From Eulemur rufifrons (taxonomy: Eukaryota; Chordata; Mammalia; Primates; Lemuridae), in contig NC_090997.1 of assembly GCF_041146395.1 (NCBI RefSeq), positions 31,723,501-31,787,500 on the forward strand: a DNA stretch of 64,000 nucleotides, written 5' to 3'. Positions 10,490-23,189 of this stretch are shown here, piece by piece (position 1 is the stretch's first letter; each line of letters starts with the position of its first letter). The notes beneath the pieces were generated by a model. The model had not been told where the DNA came from. It saw only the letters and a list, made by a program, of their open reading frames with translations, and made no database searches. The position numbers and the translations under genes were made by a program.

Positions 10490-12410
10490 ATAAATTCCTT
10501 TCTCTTCATATTTATTTTTGTATATTGACATTTACTCACAACCCTGCTAACCTATCAAATTAGTTCTAATGGTTTCTATACTCTTTTATATTTACTATGT
10601 AGATAACTGTATTATTCTCAAATTATGGCAATTTGTCTCTTCCTTTCCAATATGTTTATTTCCTATTTCTTTTCCTGGTCTTATTACAAAGGAATTTTAG
10701 GGATTATAATTACTATCTTAGTCTTTTCCTTGACTCTAATGTGAGGGCTCTGAAGTTCCACATTAAATAGGACCCTTCCTTTTGTTTGTTCATTTTGCAG
10801 GGGCGGTGGGGGCACCGGGATTAAAGAAACTTGAGTAAAGAAAATAGTGGTTTTGGTCTTTTTCCAAGTGAGCGCTCTAAAGGTTTACAGGACAGGAAGC
10901 AGGGATTTGCTGTATTTTGCTTGTTTGTTTTCTTATCCAGTTAAAAAAAAAAATTTCCTTCTGTTTCTAATTTGCCAAGAATTTTACCTGGACCGGATGT
11001 TGAATTTTACAGTCTTTTTCTATTTCTGTTGAAATAATTGTATATTCTTTCTTCTTCAGTACCTTAATGAGGTAAACTACCTTATATATTTTCTGAGTGT
11101 AAACCATCCTTGCTGTTCTAGGATGAACTCTACTGGTCATGATGAATATTTATACCTCATTCATGAAGGATGTGGAATTCTGGCTTGACAGTTTCTTTTT
11201 GTCTTTCAGCATTGTAAAGGCTTTTCCTTGTCTTCTGGTCTCCATTATTTCTGATGAGAAGTTTAACAGTCATTTTAATAACTGTTCCCTGCCTGTATGC
11301 AACATGTCATTGTTCTTAGGCTGCTTTCAATATTTTTCTTTTTATCATAGGTTTTCAGCAGTTTGATAATGATGCATCTAGGTGTGTTTTTCTTTAAATT
11401 TGTCCTGTTTATATTCTTGCATCTATAAATTTGTATCTTTCAACTAATTTAGGGAATTTTTGCTTCTTATTTCATCAAATATGATTTCTGCCCCATTATC
11501 TCTCTCTTCTCCTTCTGGAATACCAATTACAAATATGTTAGATTTTTGATAATGTTCCACCTGTCTAAAAACTCATTTCACTTTTTTCCATCTAATTCTC
11601 TCTTTTTGGTAATGGATCATTTCTAGTGAACTACTGTCAAGCTTACTCATGCTCTGGTCATTTCCATTGAACTGTTAAGCCCGTCATGTAAATTTTTCAT
11701 TGCAGATACTGTATTTTTAAGTTAGTGGGTTAACTTTTATTAGTATCTATTTCTCTGCTGATATTTCCTATCTTTACATTTACTAAGATCATATTCTCCT
11801 TCCTGTCCTTGAAAATAGTTTTAATAGATGCTTTAAAATCTCCGATAATCCTATCATCTGAGTAATGTCAAGTTGGTCTCTGTTGATTCCCTTTTCTCTT
11901 TAGAATGGGCTACGTTTTCCTGCTTACTTGTATGTCAAGTAATTTTTTATTGTATTTTGGATACTGTAAATGATAAGTTATAGAAACTCTGAATTCTGTT
12001 TTGTTTTTTTCCAAAGAACATTAATATGTTATTAATTAAATTATCCAGCAGTTAAATTGGCTGGACTCACACTGCAAACTGTATTTCCCGTCGTTGGCAA
12101 CAGCTGAAATCCCAGTTTTATTCTTTTAACCTAAGCTGAGCTACTTGGTGTTTGCACCATACATGTATGGTTAGAGGGTCAGCCAGAGCTTTGGGCAGAG
12201 TTTATATACAGAATTTGGGGCTTCCTTTCTGGTTTCAGGATTTTGCAAACCACCTCCCCTCCTTTCCTTTCCAGGAATTGCATTTGCCCTGAACTTTGTC
12301 TTCAGATTTTTCAGTCCAGCAAGACTACGGGCTTTCTGTTTAGCCACTCCATGACCCAGGCTTGAGCCTGTCCACCCACTACACATCTCAAAAACAGGAA
12401 ACTGATTGCA
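10490..12410 (-). mobile_element. Old L1 (L1M group) fragments, reverse orientation
   Basis: AACCATCCTTGCTGTTCTAG, then 'actctactggtcatgatgaat', is the reverse strand of the L1 reverse-transcriptase region. From about 11200 on, phrases such as TTTCTGATGAGAAGTTTAAC, 'ccattatctctctcttctcc' and 'gaatgggctacgttttcctgc' follow a diverged reverse-strand L1M sequence I know only approximately. Many indels. Short open frames inside are not coding. Boundaries approximate. Confidence 0.6.
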
Positions 12411-15400
12411 TGCTATTTAATTTTTCCAAATGTTGACTCCCTCCAGTATCTCTCTGCTTTTATTGAGTTTCTTGCATCTCCAGATAGTTGTTTTAATATT
12501 TAGTCCCAAGTTTATAGTTGTTATTGTGTATATGCTGATTTAATGGAAACTACTAGACCATCCTGGAAGCCTATAATGTGATGCTTTTAATATAATGCTG
12601 AATTACTTATAATTTATTTAGATATTTTGCATCCATAAACATAAGTGAGTTAGCCTTACAAATTTCTTTACTTATTCTATTGGCCTGACCTTCAATAAAT
12701 GTCTATAATCTGCCCATTTTCACAACTCTATTACTACCACTTGGTCCCATTTACCATTATACAGCCTTTGGGTGATAGAGTAGTTTCTCAAGAAATAATT
12801 GGTGTTTAATGAATATGGTCTTCTTAAGTTTTTTTAATCTTTATTGTGTTAGTCTCATTAAGTCAGTTTATTAACTTTCTCTCTTTTTCTACTCTAAAAT
12901 TGTTTGTATAAAATAAGAATTAGCTCTTACCAATGATTTGGGTGAAGCCATTTAGACTGATGTCTTTTTTTAGCACAAGGTTTTTATGCCACTGATTTCA
13001 CATTTGCTGTTTAAAAGTCATTTGTTTATTGAAGTTCTCTGTTTCTTCCTAAGTAAGTTTTCCAAAAACCTGTCCAATTAATTTTTTAAAAAGCAGAGAA
13101 CTGACCAAATAGAATAAATCCATTCCGATTCAGCACATTGGCTCTGCTTACATTTTCAGGCTTGCAGTCAAGAGTGAGTGGTTGTTAAGCCTTGATTCTT
13201 GCGATTTGCCTAATGATTATGATACAAAGTGTTAAGTAAAATAAAAGTCTTCGACCTATAGTTGTGGATTTTTACCACGTCTTGGCTTATTCATTTATCC
13301 ATTTCTCAGCACTTTGCTCATCTCCTAGATGGTAAAATGTAGCATTCTAATTCATAAAAATGTGAAATAGACTGCTATAAATTTGAGACTTTTGCTTTCA
13401 GTAGCACAAATGAAGCCAAATAAAGTCAAATAGTACCATGATTCTAGCTGAAATTGTCTAAGCAACTAGCTTTATTAACAATAAAGAATAATTCCCTAAA
13501 AATATAGTTTGCACATATATATACTAACTTTTTAAAATTTCAAGTTTTAAAAATGTCACCAAATCACATTTTTCCAAAAGTTCTTCAGTTTCCACTATAC
13601 CTGGAATTGTTATATTGCTAATATCATTGTCATGTATTGAGCCACAATAATGATTGGTTAGAAAAGCCACTTCTGAATAGCCCATTAAAAAATAAAAGTT
13701 TCTTTCCTAAATTATTTAAAATAAGTATATCAATAAAACTATATACAGAATTGGTATTTTTTCCTTAAGATACTATATTCTTATTGTGGGAAAACTAAGT
13801 ACTTAATGTCAAGATGACATTTAACCAGTGAGTTACTGGTAAATTTAAAGTATCTCTTCTGTTGATATTTATAATTTACAAAGCAGATTTATGTGAAACT
13901 AAAACCAACACTGAATAAGAAAAATTTATTAATATCATAATGAGATCCCAATTTCTTTGTTCAAATATAATTTATCTAAGATCCTAATGAAAATTTATGT
14001 TAAAGGTAAATTCTGATAAATTATTTCGGAAATCATGAAGATTTTGATATAAAAATCCTCCATTAAAGATAAATATTTTATGGTTTATTCATGTTATTTG
14101 AATTATAACATTTTATATTAGCTTTTTTCCTCATGTTTAAATATTAGGTGTAAATCATTACATCTAAATACACAGATACAATAAGCTCAAATTCTTTGGT
14201 TATTTGTCATTTCTTAAAAATCTTAATTTTATATAAATGTAATGTGTCTTTATACATAACTTCTTAAAATTGTGTATGTTTCCATATCCTTCCTAATACC
14301 TACTATTACCAGAGGCCCCTCAAATAAATAATATACTGCTGTTTTCACAGTAAAGTTTTACTAAAATGCATTAACTGAGACTTCAAAAGCAAGGCAGGGA
14401 CTATGGCTAAAATAAGACAGTTGGCTAATGTCTCTGCCTCCTTCTTTCTTTCCTCTTCTGGACTTTGCATGTCATGTCAGAGGAGAGACAGGTGAAGGAA
14501 GGTAGAACAGTGCTATTTCATGTAATATATCCACTAATTTTAGTTAGCGGGAAAATGACTATGTTGGTCTGGCCCTGTCTCTTTGGGGAGTTTTAAATAC
14601 CCATCCAGATGGCATCAAATGTTTACACAGAAGCCAAAGGTTAAGTCAGTCAACAGCAGAAGTGCTTCAGACATGCCTACTAAATGATCCTTAAATGCCA
14701 CTTCCTTGGGGCCCAGATAAATCCTGCTTAAGTGAAAATTAGGCACAGGGAGAGAGCATAGCTTTCACTCTAAGAAAACGACCTTAAATACAATAAGCAA
14801 CTGAACGAAAATCTCAGCTGGTCATTTATAAATCAAATGACACTCAAATTAGCAGGTGGTTCTAATGCATGATAGATTCTATGGTATTCACATAGGGAAA
14901 AATGTTGAAATCATTATTTTTCGAAGTTAGTGTGCACACTATACAAAAACAATTGTTTGGTAAGTGATATGGTCCCTTTCCTCCCTTCCTCCCTGCCTTT
15001 CACCCACTTGGTTGAATGCTTACCGTGTGCCGGATACTGTGTCCAGTTCTGGGGACACAGAAATAAACAACACTCATTGTCGTTGCCTTCATGGAACCTA
15101 TTTGGTTTAAGAAAAAGCAACCAGTTGGTTAAAGATGATCATTTTTAAATTGATCATTTGTGAATAGTATATAAAAAGTCTACAAGTATTTGTACAACTA
15201 TAGTTATGTTTATATTAATATTATACACAAACATCTAGTTATTTCAGAGAAAATAATTTTTTTACTAGAATTCATATGTTATAATTTAAAGTTATTTGCT
15301 TTAAATACATTTTAACCACAGACTAAACTACTAAATAATGCTCTCTTATTAAAATTCCTAAGGAACTATAATCGTCTCTCTTTAGGTGAATAAAATAGAA

Positions 15401-16504
15401 AGGTTCTTGTTATATGCCCAAAGAGCATAATTCTGCTTTCAGTTCTGACTAGAATGAATATATGTTCTGCATCATATATGTACTATAGATATTTATATGT
15501 GCATATAAATATATGCACTATAGCATAGTAACGGGCTATTCAATTTAAGATTATTTTAAATCCTTCACGTGTCAAAATCGCAGTTAGACACTTTCTATGA
15601 GTTGCCTCAATTTGAATCAATTAGTCTTAAAAAGTTGCACAATTCATATTTAATTCATTGTGAACTTTCTGAAACTGGTTATCCAACTCAGTGTTGGGAT
15701 TTTTAGAGTATCAGTGAGTCAGTAGAAAAAAGGCAGTTGAAATATTTTAAAAAATCAATCCTTTTTTTATTTGTGGGCAAAAGACATACTAAATACAAGT
15801 GAATTCATTGATTAAAATAGAAGCTGTTTCTATAACATGAAGCTATTTTTATATACTCTGTGCAGAAATACAGGCAAGTTAATGCTTAGGGCTCCAGAAA
15901 GATTTATGTTTTAGCTTCAGAGAAGATTTATGTTTTGGAAAAACTTACAGTCAGCTCATTCAACATGGAGGTGATTTATATATCTTTCATTAGATGAATG
16001 ATTTGAGAATAGCTTCTTCTGCCCTTCTGTTTATAGTTTGCTTCTGTTTCAAAAAACATTTCAAATTGTTTTCATCAAAAGTCTAAATTATGCATTTTAA
16101 AGCTCAACAGTAAAACTTTCTTTCCTAAAAGCACTATGCGTTGGCAATTTGGGACTTTTATAAAAGAATTCTTTTATTTCATGTTGAAATACTCAGCAAT
16201 CTAGGGAGATAAATTAAATATATATTAAATGTCATTAGAAAATATAAAACAGGTAGGCCTTTTGAAAATTATATGCAGTAAAGCATGTATTTATTTAAGC
16301 CATAAATCTACATATAAATTAGTTTAATTAATTCCATTCTATTTAAGCATTTTATAAATCTTTGTGGTGGTATGTTGTATTAATAGTAATAATAATTAGT
16401 AATACCACAAATATTTGATTGATTGCTCTCTGAAAAGCATTAGAATTATATCCATTCCAATTAACTATTTCCCTGATTTTAACAAACCAAAAATCCATGG
16501 TCAG

Positions 16505-16722
16505 GAGTTATATGGGCCCTGGAGCCAGGCTGCCTAGGTTTGAACTTGACCATGTCTCTTGACCTCTCTGTGCCATCTATAAAATAGAATAATAATATTT
16601 ACTATCATATAGTGTTGTAGTGATGATTAAATTAGTTAGTATATGTAAAGATTTTAGAACAATGATTGCCTCCTAGTAAATACTATTTAACTCTTAGCTA
16701 TTGTTATTATTGTTGTCATTAT
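16505..16722 (+). mobile_element. MIR SINE
   Basis: Follows MIR order: CCTGGAGCCAGGCTGCCTAG, then 'ctctctgtgccatctataaaata', then GTTGTAGTGATGATTAAATT, then 'tagctattgttattat'. Well preserved for its age. Confidence 0.85.
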
Positions 16723-16892
16723 GCTAATATGAATTGCAAAAATATTAACAGGAATGAATCTAAAGGACTTTGTAAAGCAATTGCTGAGAAATATTTAAAG
16801 AGAACTTTTGTAAATCACAGTGTTTTTATGGGTAGAATTCTTTCATCTTAAGAAAACTATTAAATGTAAATTCAATTCTAAATATTTTTTGA

Positions 16893-16998
16893 CCACCAGT
16901 ATAATCTTCATGAGGACAGGAATCTTGTCTATCTTATTTACAACTGCATCCCCAGAGACTAAAAATAATTGATGTAGTTTAGTTACTCAATAAATTGA
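16893..16998 (+). mobile_element. L2 LINE 3' tail
   Basis: TCATGAGGACAGGAATCTTG, then 'aactgcatccccagagac', then 'actcaataaattga' is L2 3'-terminal sequence. Confidence 0.7.
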
Positions 16999-18109
16999 GT
17001 AGAGGAAACAAATATTTTTCACTGACTGAAAAAGATATTTTTAAAGTAAAATATCACCAAATCCTATAATGAAAATATCTACAGAAAAAAATAAAATCAC
17101 TGACTTGAACATCATAATGAAAGAGAAGATCCCCTCTTTCCAGCTACCAAAGCTAATTAATTTAGGACAAGAAGTCACCTTCTTACATATTGAAAATTTT
17201 CAGCAATAACAAGCCTGATGTCACTTACTACCCCCTGATTATTTTTGATCATTTGAAAGTCATGTTTGTGTAAAAGTGGAATTATCCTCTTAATTAAAGA
17301 ACCCTATCATTTGTTCAATATGCTACAGACATGAGCAAAACTTTATATAGTTTAATCCATTAATAGAGTCATCTTTTGATAAATAGTTAAGGAAATACTG
17401 GATATAAGTTCAAGGAACCAAGATTTTATCCTCAAATGCGCAACTATTTTTATTTATTTACTTATTTTACCTTGGGCATGTCACTTACATTTAGGGATCA
17501 AACAGAGGTTTTTAGGCCATTTTTCAACCCTAAAATTCTATTATTTTCCCCTTTACCTTTTCTAAGGAATTCTAATTCCTTTAGCCACATACTGTCTCAT
17601 AGCCAACCCATTGACAACATTGTTTTTTCTTTAAACCCTCTCTATTTCATCACATTATTTTAAAAGGGTAGAGAATAAGTATAAGGAATAGTTAAGTCAG
17701 ATGAATGACCAATATAGAGAGAGGATTTGACTTACCAGTGTCAAGAACTGTGAAAGGTATGAGATTTTACTCTACTTGAAAGATATCAATTCAGTCTGTC
17801 AGTTTCATGAATTCTGGCAAAAACATGAGACTCCTGAATCAGAGAAAAAGGCGTTACTATTCAAGGCAGCAAGCAGCATGAGCTTCATGTTTACATTGGT
17901 TGCTCTTGCCCCCGAGTTCCAGGAGTAACCCAAGTAGGTTCTTAGATATTCACAGGGTTCATATTACAGCTGAGTAACTCCAAGCTTAGGGAAGCCAATT
18001 TTTTTTTTATAGTGGGCTGCAAGAAAACTTGCCCTTTGCCCAGAGAGAGACATTATCTTCAATATCCTAAACAGTAAGTAAATCTGCTCTTGCTTTGCTA
18101 TAAAACATT

Positions 18110-19050
18110 CTTTAAAAGACAGTCCAGAACAAAAGAGCAGTTAGTACCTCCCTCACAAGCTATACAGAAACACAAAAGACCCATGGAAAGACTCACTGTC
18201 TCCCAAGAATAGCCACTCCTTATTTCTATACTAGCAAATTTTCATGTGAGTATGCCACTTTATCAGTCATTCTGATTAATCTTACCAACGTAGGATGGGA
18301 ACAAACTGTTCAATTTGTCTCATGTAACATTTACTTAAGACAACTGTTAATAGGACTCCAGCAAGTAGATGAGGCCAACCTGTACTATTGATCTCAATCC
18401 TGACCCCCAGGATCCCAAACCTAACCAGCTGAACAAATCCCATAAATCATCTAAGTCTAATTTACAAAGCCAGGTAATTTTCTCCTTAAGTTTATGCTTT
18501 GACCTTTCTCCTTGAATTGAGGCATTAATTCAGTAACAACAACAAAGACAAGGAAATTTTTTACAGAACTTACATGCATACATAGACTCATTGTGTCCCA
18601 CACTTTGGCCCAAGTGGGATACCCCAAAGGTTGCTGAGCAAGCAGTGTACTAAACCAAGTAGTCATTATTATTTTTATTTAGGACCATGTCAAACCATCA
18701 AGAACTTTCAGGCCTAAATTAAGTTTAAATCTTCTAGTTTTTCTTTTGGCTATGTTTGCATCCTAAGGGTGAAAAGATAGTTCAAAACATAAAGCAGTTA
18801 GCACCTATGTCACAGGACAAATAGAAAGGCAGAAGACTCACAGACGATTGTCACCAACAACCAGTCCTTGTGCATTGCATCTCTGTTTTAACAAATCCTA
18901 GGAAATGGTTGCTCTTTTGTTTACCATACCACTGCTGACGCAGTCAGCTTCCAATCAGTTCTAATCCTTGAGTACCTTTCTTCTGGGACCTTGCTATTCG
19001 CACTTCTCTTCTGTGTGACACATCGTGACTAATCTCATTAATGCTATCTC
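18110..19050. repeat. Two related blocks, possible LTR-derived
   Basis: A segment near 18110-18300 and another near 18770-19050 share ordered phrases: AAAAGAGCAGTTAGTACCTC against AAAGCAGTTAGCACCT, followed by similar 'cagaaacacaaaagac' and 'gaaaggcagaagact' and by 'attaatcttacc' and 'attaatgctatc'. They may be two decayed copies of one LTR-type element or an old internal duplication. I cannot name the family, and no viral coding sequence is visible between them. Confidence 0.4.
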
Positions 19051-19309
19051 TTCAGTCTATACTGTTAATTTTTTATTCCTTTTCTTACAAAATGCCATCC
19101 TATATCATGACCACTTCTTAGTTTCCTAATATAATATACTCTGGAAAGTTTAATACCTTCAGGTATCAGAAATGTCAAGGATCATCCTGTGTCTTAAATC
19201 TGATAATATTGACCTGAATACCCGTTCATGGATTTAAGATGAAACACATCAAATACATCTTATGCTCTAAAGATTTCTTTTGAAGTGGAAGCAGAATATA
19301 TTAGAAATA

Positions 19310-19452
19310 GAATAGGGTTTGAGGGTCAGACCCACTTGAGTTAGGAGCTCAGCTTTATCCCTTATTTATGGTGTTGCCGATAGTTTATTTTTTCATCCAT
19401 AAAAGGGAACGATTCTATTTCTTAGAGTTGTTAAAATTAAATAATATTACAT
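19310..19452 (+). mobile_element. Diverged MIR SINE
   Basis: GGGTCAGACCCACTTGAGTT, then 'ttttttcatccataaaaggg', then 'agagttgttaaaattaaataat', follow MIR order. Its right end is the left arm of the inverted repeat described at 19421-19528. Confidence 0.65.
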
Positions 19453-19528
19453 AATTTAATTTTAACAACTCTAAGGACTCGTATAGATTCAATTTAATTT
19501 TAACAACTCTAAGGACTCGTATAGATTC
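19421..19528. repeat. 38-bp tandem duplication with matching inverted arm
   Basis: Positions 19453-19490 and 19491-19528 are two identical 38-bp copies in tandem. The 22-mer at 19421-19442 (starting CTTAGAGTTGTTAAAATTAA) is the exact reverse complement of 19454-19475 and of 19492-19513, so either copy can pair with it. The loop to the first copy is 11 bases. Confidence 0.9.
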
Positions 19529-19529
19529 A

Positions 19530-20415
19530 AGGTGAAGGGATGGAACAAATGTTTCATGCAAAAGGAAACCAAAAGAAAGCAGGTATAGCCACTCTCATAT
19601 CAGATAGAATTTACTTCAAATCAACAACAGTAAAGAAAGATAATGGTCATTATATAATAGTAAAGAGAGCAATTCAACAAGAAGACATAACGATCCTAAA
19701 TATATATGCATCTAACACAGGAGCACCCAGATTCATAAAACAAAACCCTACTAAATCTAAGCGAAGAGATAAAGAGCAGCATCATAATTGCCTTGTACTT
19801 CACCACCCTACTGACAGAACTGGACACATCATCCAAGCAGAAAATAAATAAACAAACACTGGACTTAAATGGGACCCTAGAACAAATGGGTCTAACAGAC
19901 ATTTACAGAACATTTTACCCCAAAACTACTTAATATACATTCTTCTCATCAGCACATGGAACATTCTCCAAGATTGATCATATCATAGGGCCATAAAACA
20001 TGGCTCCACAAGTGGATTAACAAAATGTGAAATATGTATACTGTGGAATACTACTCAGCCATGAAAAAGGATGAATTAAGACCTTTGGCAACAATTTGGA
20101 TGGCACTGGGAACCATTATCTTAAGTAAAGTATCCAAAGAATGGAAAAACAGACACCACATGCACCTGCTATTAAATTGGAACTAACCGATGAGCATACA
20201 TGTGCACAGAGGGAAGTAAAACTCAGTGGAAATCAAGCAGGAGCGGGGGTGGGGGGGGTAGGAGGGGATGCGTGAAAACCTACATAACAGGTACAATGAA
20301 CACCATCTGGGTGATGGGCACACTTATAACACCAACTCAAACATAATAAAATTGATACATGTAACAAAAAACATTTGTACCCCTGTAGTATTTTGAAATA
20401 AAAAATAAATAAATT
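19530..20415 (+). mobile_element. L1 LINE with internal deletion, strepsirrhine-type 3' end
   Basis: The left half (19540-20000) encodes part of the L1 ORF2 endonuclease domain: KGNQKKAGIATLISDR, then NGHYIIVKRAIQQEDITILN, then IYASNTGAPRFIKQ, with stops and frameshifts further on. At about 20000-20015 it jumps to the far 3' end (GGAATACTACTCAGCCATGA, then a G-rich tract, then 'gtgatgggcacacttataac', then TTTGTACCCCTGTAGTATTT and an A-rich tail at 20395-20415). The reverse-transcriptase region is missing. The 3'UTR resembles lemur and galago L1 copies. A 103-codon open frame is a remnant, not a gene. Confidence 0.85.
20242..20268 (+). other. G-rich tract in L1 3'UTR
   Basis: Runs of G (GGGGG, GGGGGGGG, GG, GGGG) in the L1 3' untranslated region could form a G-quadruplex. 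This is typical of primate L1 3' ends. Confidence 0.6.
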
Positions 20416-22079
20416 AAGTTAAGAAAGGCTTAGAAAAAAAGAAATATCTCACTTCATGCATGTTATGTCTAGATCTTCATGTATAGTTTAATGGCATACA
20501 CTTATATATGCATAATTTAAGAGTAACATGAACTACTTATTTTATATTAAAGAATATTTTCAGCTTCCACATGCCAAAAAAAATTAAATAAGGTTACATA
20601 TGTGAAGTGACTAGTGGAATTCCTGACACACTAGCAGATATTCAATTCTCTACCCCCTTCCTGATTTATTATTGTTGAATGTGTGGAGATCATCAAATGA
20701 TTTGTTGAAATTATGATTAAATGTTGCACTAGGGCTTCTATCTAGTGCAGCATAGGAGTCTTGTACTCGGTAGAAGCAAATACTTTTTAATATGTTGTTC
20801 ACATTATCCTTTTCCTCATTATTGTTTGTTTGTTATGGCTTTATAATATACTCTCTACATTTGCAAATACATTGGCTCTCAAATTATCTTGATTTATTCA
20901 CTGGCTATACTAGTTATTCTTTTTTAAAAGCTTGAAAATAACTTTCTGATTACTCTATTTCATTAAAATATTAAGAAAGCACTAATCATAATTTACTTTC
21001 ATGTCAATTTTCTAGGGTTTCATTGGTAAATTGAAAATTAAGGTATTTGTTCCTAGCTTTAATAGCTTCACAATCTGATGTTTTTAGAAAGCTCACCCAA
21101 CTCATGTTACCAACCCAATAGACAGAAAAGTGACACTGGGACAATATGCAGATCTGTGTGACACATCGTGACTAATCTCATTAATGCTATTTGTACTGAA
21201 TTGGAGCTACGCTGACACAGCCTTAACATATTCAGTCCGTAAAATAGATGCAATTACATAGCTTGACTGATTAACCGTGTTTCTATAAGGTTGTGTTTTA
21301 AAGAAATATTTGTATATAGACTGATTTGTTCATTGACCGGAAATTTCCATGGAAATGGAGTTAGCCCTCAGATGTATTTAAGTTTCAGAATTCTAACAGT
21401 TTTAAAGATTAGTCTTTTTTGGCCGTATAAAAATTGCTAGCACATGTTTCCCACTTACTCATAAAATGCCAATAAAAAAATGCAACTACTTTTCACATTA
21501 GTTAGTGCACAGAAATTCACCATGTAGATAATTCTTAATTCACAGAGAGTTCTCACTGATTTCGTGAATTAAAAACTACTCAATACTTAAGGAATCACCC
21601 TAGCATTTTTTCAAACATTCTGCAGAATTAACAATGCTTGTTCAATCTGTAAAGTTTTGGTTTTGTCACCAATAAGTGCAAATTGTGTCTAAAGACAAAA
21701 TAATGATTAAAAATATTTTACATGATAAGAATAGCCATTCTGTGTTATCCAAATTAGTAGCAAATTATTGTAATTTGAGAACAGATTCTGTTAACAGTAA
21801 TAGCAACTTATCTTCTGTATGCCTTAGAATAAGATGCCAGATATGAAAATTAGGACAATTCCTTACTATTTCAAGAGCTAAGTTTGAATCTACATGCAAT
21901 AAGTGGACTTTGAGAATCAGTTTATTTGCCTTAACGTATTTAATGTTTTAAATAAAATTTTAATCTTTTCAAATCAATACATTTACCGGGTTAAAAAAGC
22001 AGACAGTACTATAAAAGGCTCATAATTTAAAATATCATTTCAATAAATAGACAGGGAACAACTACACAGCATTTAGGAA

Positions 22080-23140
22080 AATACAAAGTTGGGTCCATAC
22101 ATGATTGCTGTGCCAATAAAAATATTGGATAAATCAAGATTTTAAAGTTGAAAAACTAAACCAGAAAATTCTTATAGAAAATATAAGAGTTTTAAAAATA
22201 ATGAATAGAGAATAACTTTTCAAATAATTTTTAAAAACCAGAGGCATAAGTGAAAAAAAAATAGTATATTTGACCACATGCACAAACAACTCTCATAGGG
22301 TAAAAAAAAAAGTCTTAAAATCAAATGACCAGCTGAGAAAAAATATTTACAACTCATAGCAAAGAACTATAATAGATATCCTAATATAGAGAGAGACTTC
22401 TACAAATCAAGAAAAAAGATCAACAACTCAGTTTTTTTAAATTGGGCAAAGAGGTGAACAGAATTTATAGAAAAGAAAGAATAAGATGGCTTTTAACACA
22501 TTAACTGCCATATGAGTCATATTTAACTCATGCTAGTTTTGAGCCCAGGGCCTCATGAAGCCTCTGTAACTCACATGTCTCTTCACCTTGGGAGCTGTGT
22601 GAACTATTTTTCAAGTTTCATATAACTCACATACAGAAAACAACAACAACAAAAAATTTTTCATTAAATTAGAAATGATCATTTTGTTTTCAAAGTTTTT
22701 ATTCTATTTTTAATAAAACACTGTGCTCCCAAGGAAAAAAATTTTTTTCTCTAATGTGGCAGTCAATGTGTTAAACATATGAAAGATACCCAAATTCACT
22801 CATAATAAGAGAAATGCAAACTAAAACACCTCTGAAAACCACTTACAATGTTGGAAATGGTCAAAAAGTTTGATAGTACACTATGTTAACAAAACTGTGG
22901 GAAAACACACTGATACATTCTGGAGGAAGTGTGACCGACTACAATTTCCTGTATGAAAGGCAATTTGACACTATCAAAATTCCACATTTGCTTTGAATCA
23001 GAAAGTATAGTTATAGTCTCACTCATTTATGAAATTATGCATATGCAAGGCTATTCATTTCAACATTGTTTGTAGTACTAAAAGAATACAGACAACCTAG
23101 ATGTCCAGCAACAGATGAATGGTTAATAGAGACAATAGTA
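22080..23140 (+). mobile_element. Old L1M 3' part, interrupted by a piggyBac MITE
   Basis: 22080-22490 (for example TTTACAACTCATAGCAAAGA, then 'cttctacaaatcaagaaaaaagatcaac') and 22775-23140 ('atacccaaattcactcataataagagaaatgcaaactaaaac', then CCTAGATGTCCAGCAACAGA) are consecutive parts of a diverged L1M ORF2 end and 3' region in + orientation. They are split cleanly by the element at 22497-22770. Confidence 0.75.
22497..22770. mobile_element. piggyBac-type MITE (274 bp) with TTAA target sites
   Basis: Flanked on both sides by TTAA (22493-22496 and 22771-22774). Left end CACATTAACTGCCATATGAG; the right end, read on the reverse strand, is CACATTGACTGCCACATTAG. The ends are inverted copies with one mismatch in the first 13 bases. 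There is no transposase frame, so it moved with help from a full piggyBac element. TTAA duplication with short inverted ends is diagnostic of the piggyBac superfamily. Few substitutions between the ends suggest it is young compared with the L1M it sits in. Among primates, young piggyBac MITEs are known to me from mouse lemur. Confidence 0.82.
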
Positions 23141-23189
23141 CCCTTTTTATTTAAACAAATGTAAAATGTTCACATTTTTATGATTGTAA

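Noticed and set aside
19540..19851. 103-codon open frame
   Set aside because: It is L1 ORF2 endonuclease sequence (KKAGIATLISDR, NTGAPRFIKQ) inside a deleted L1, not a host gene.
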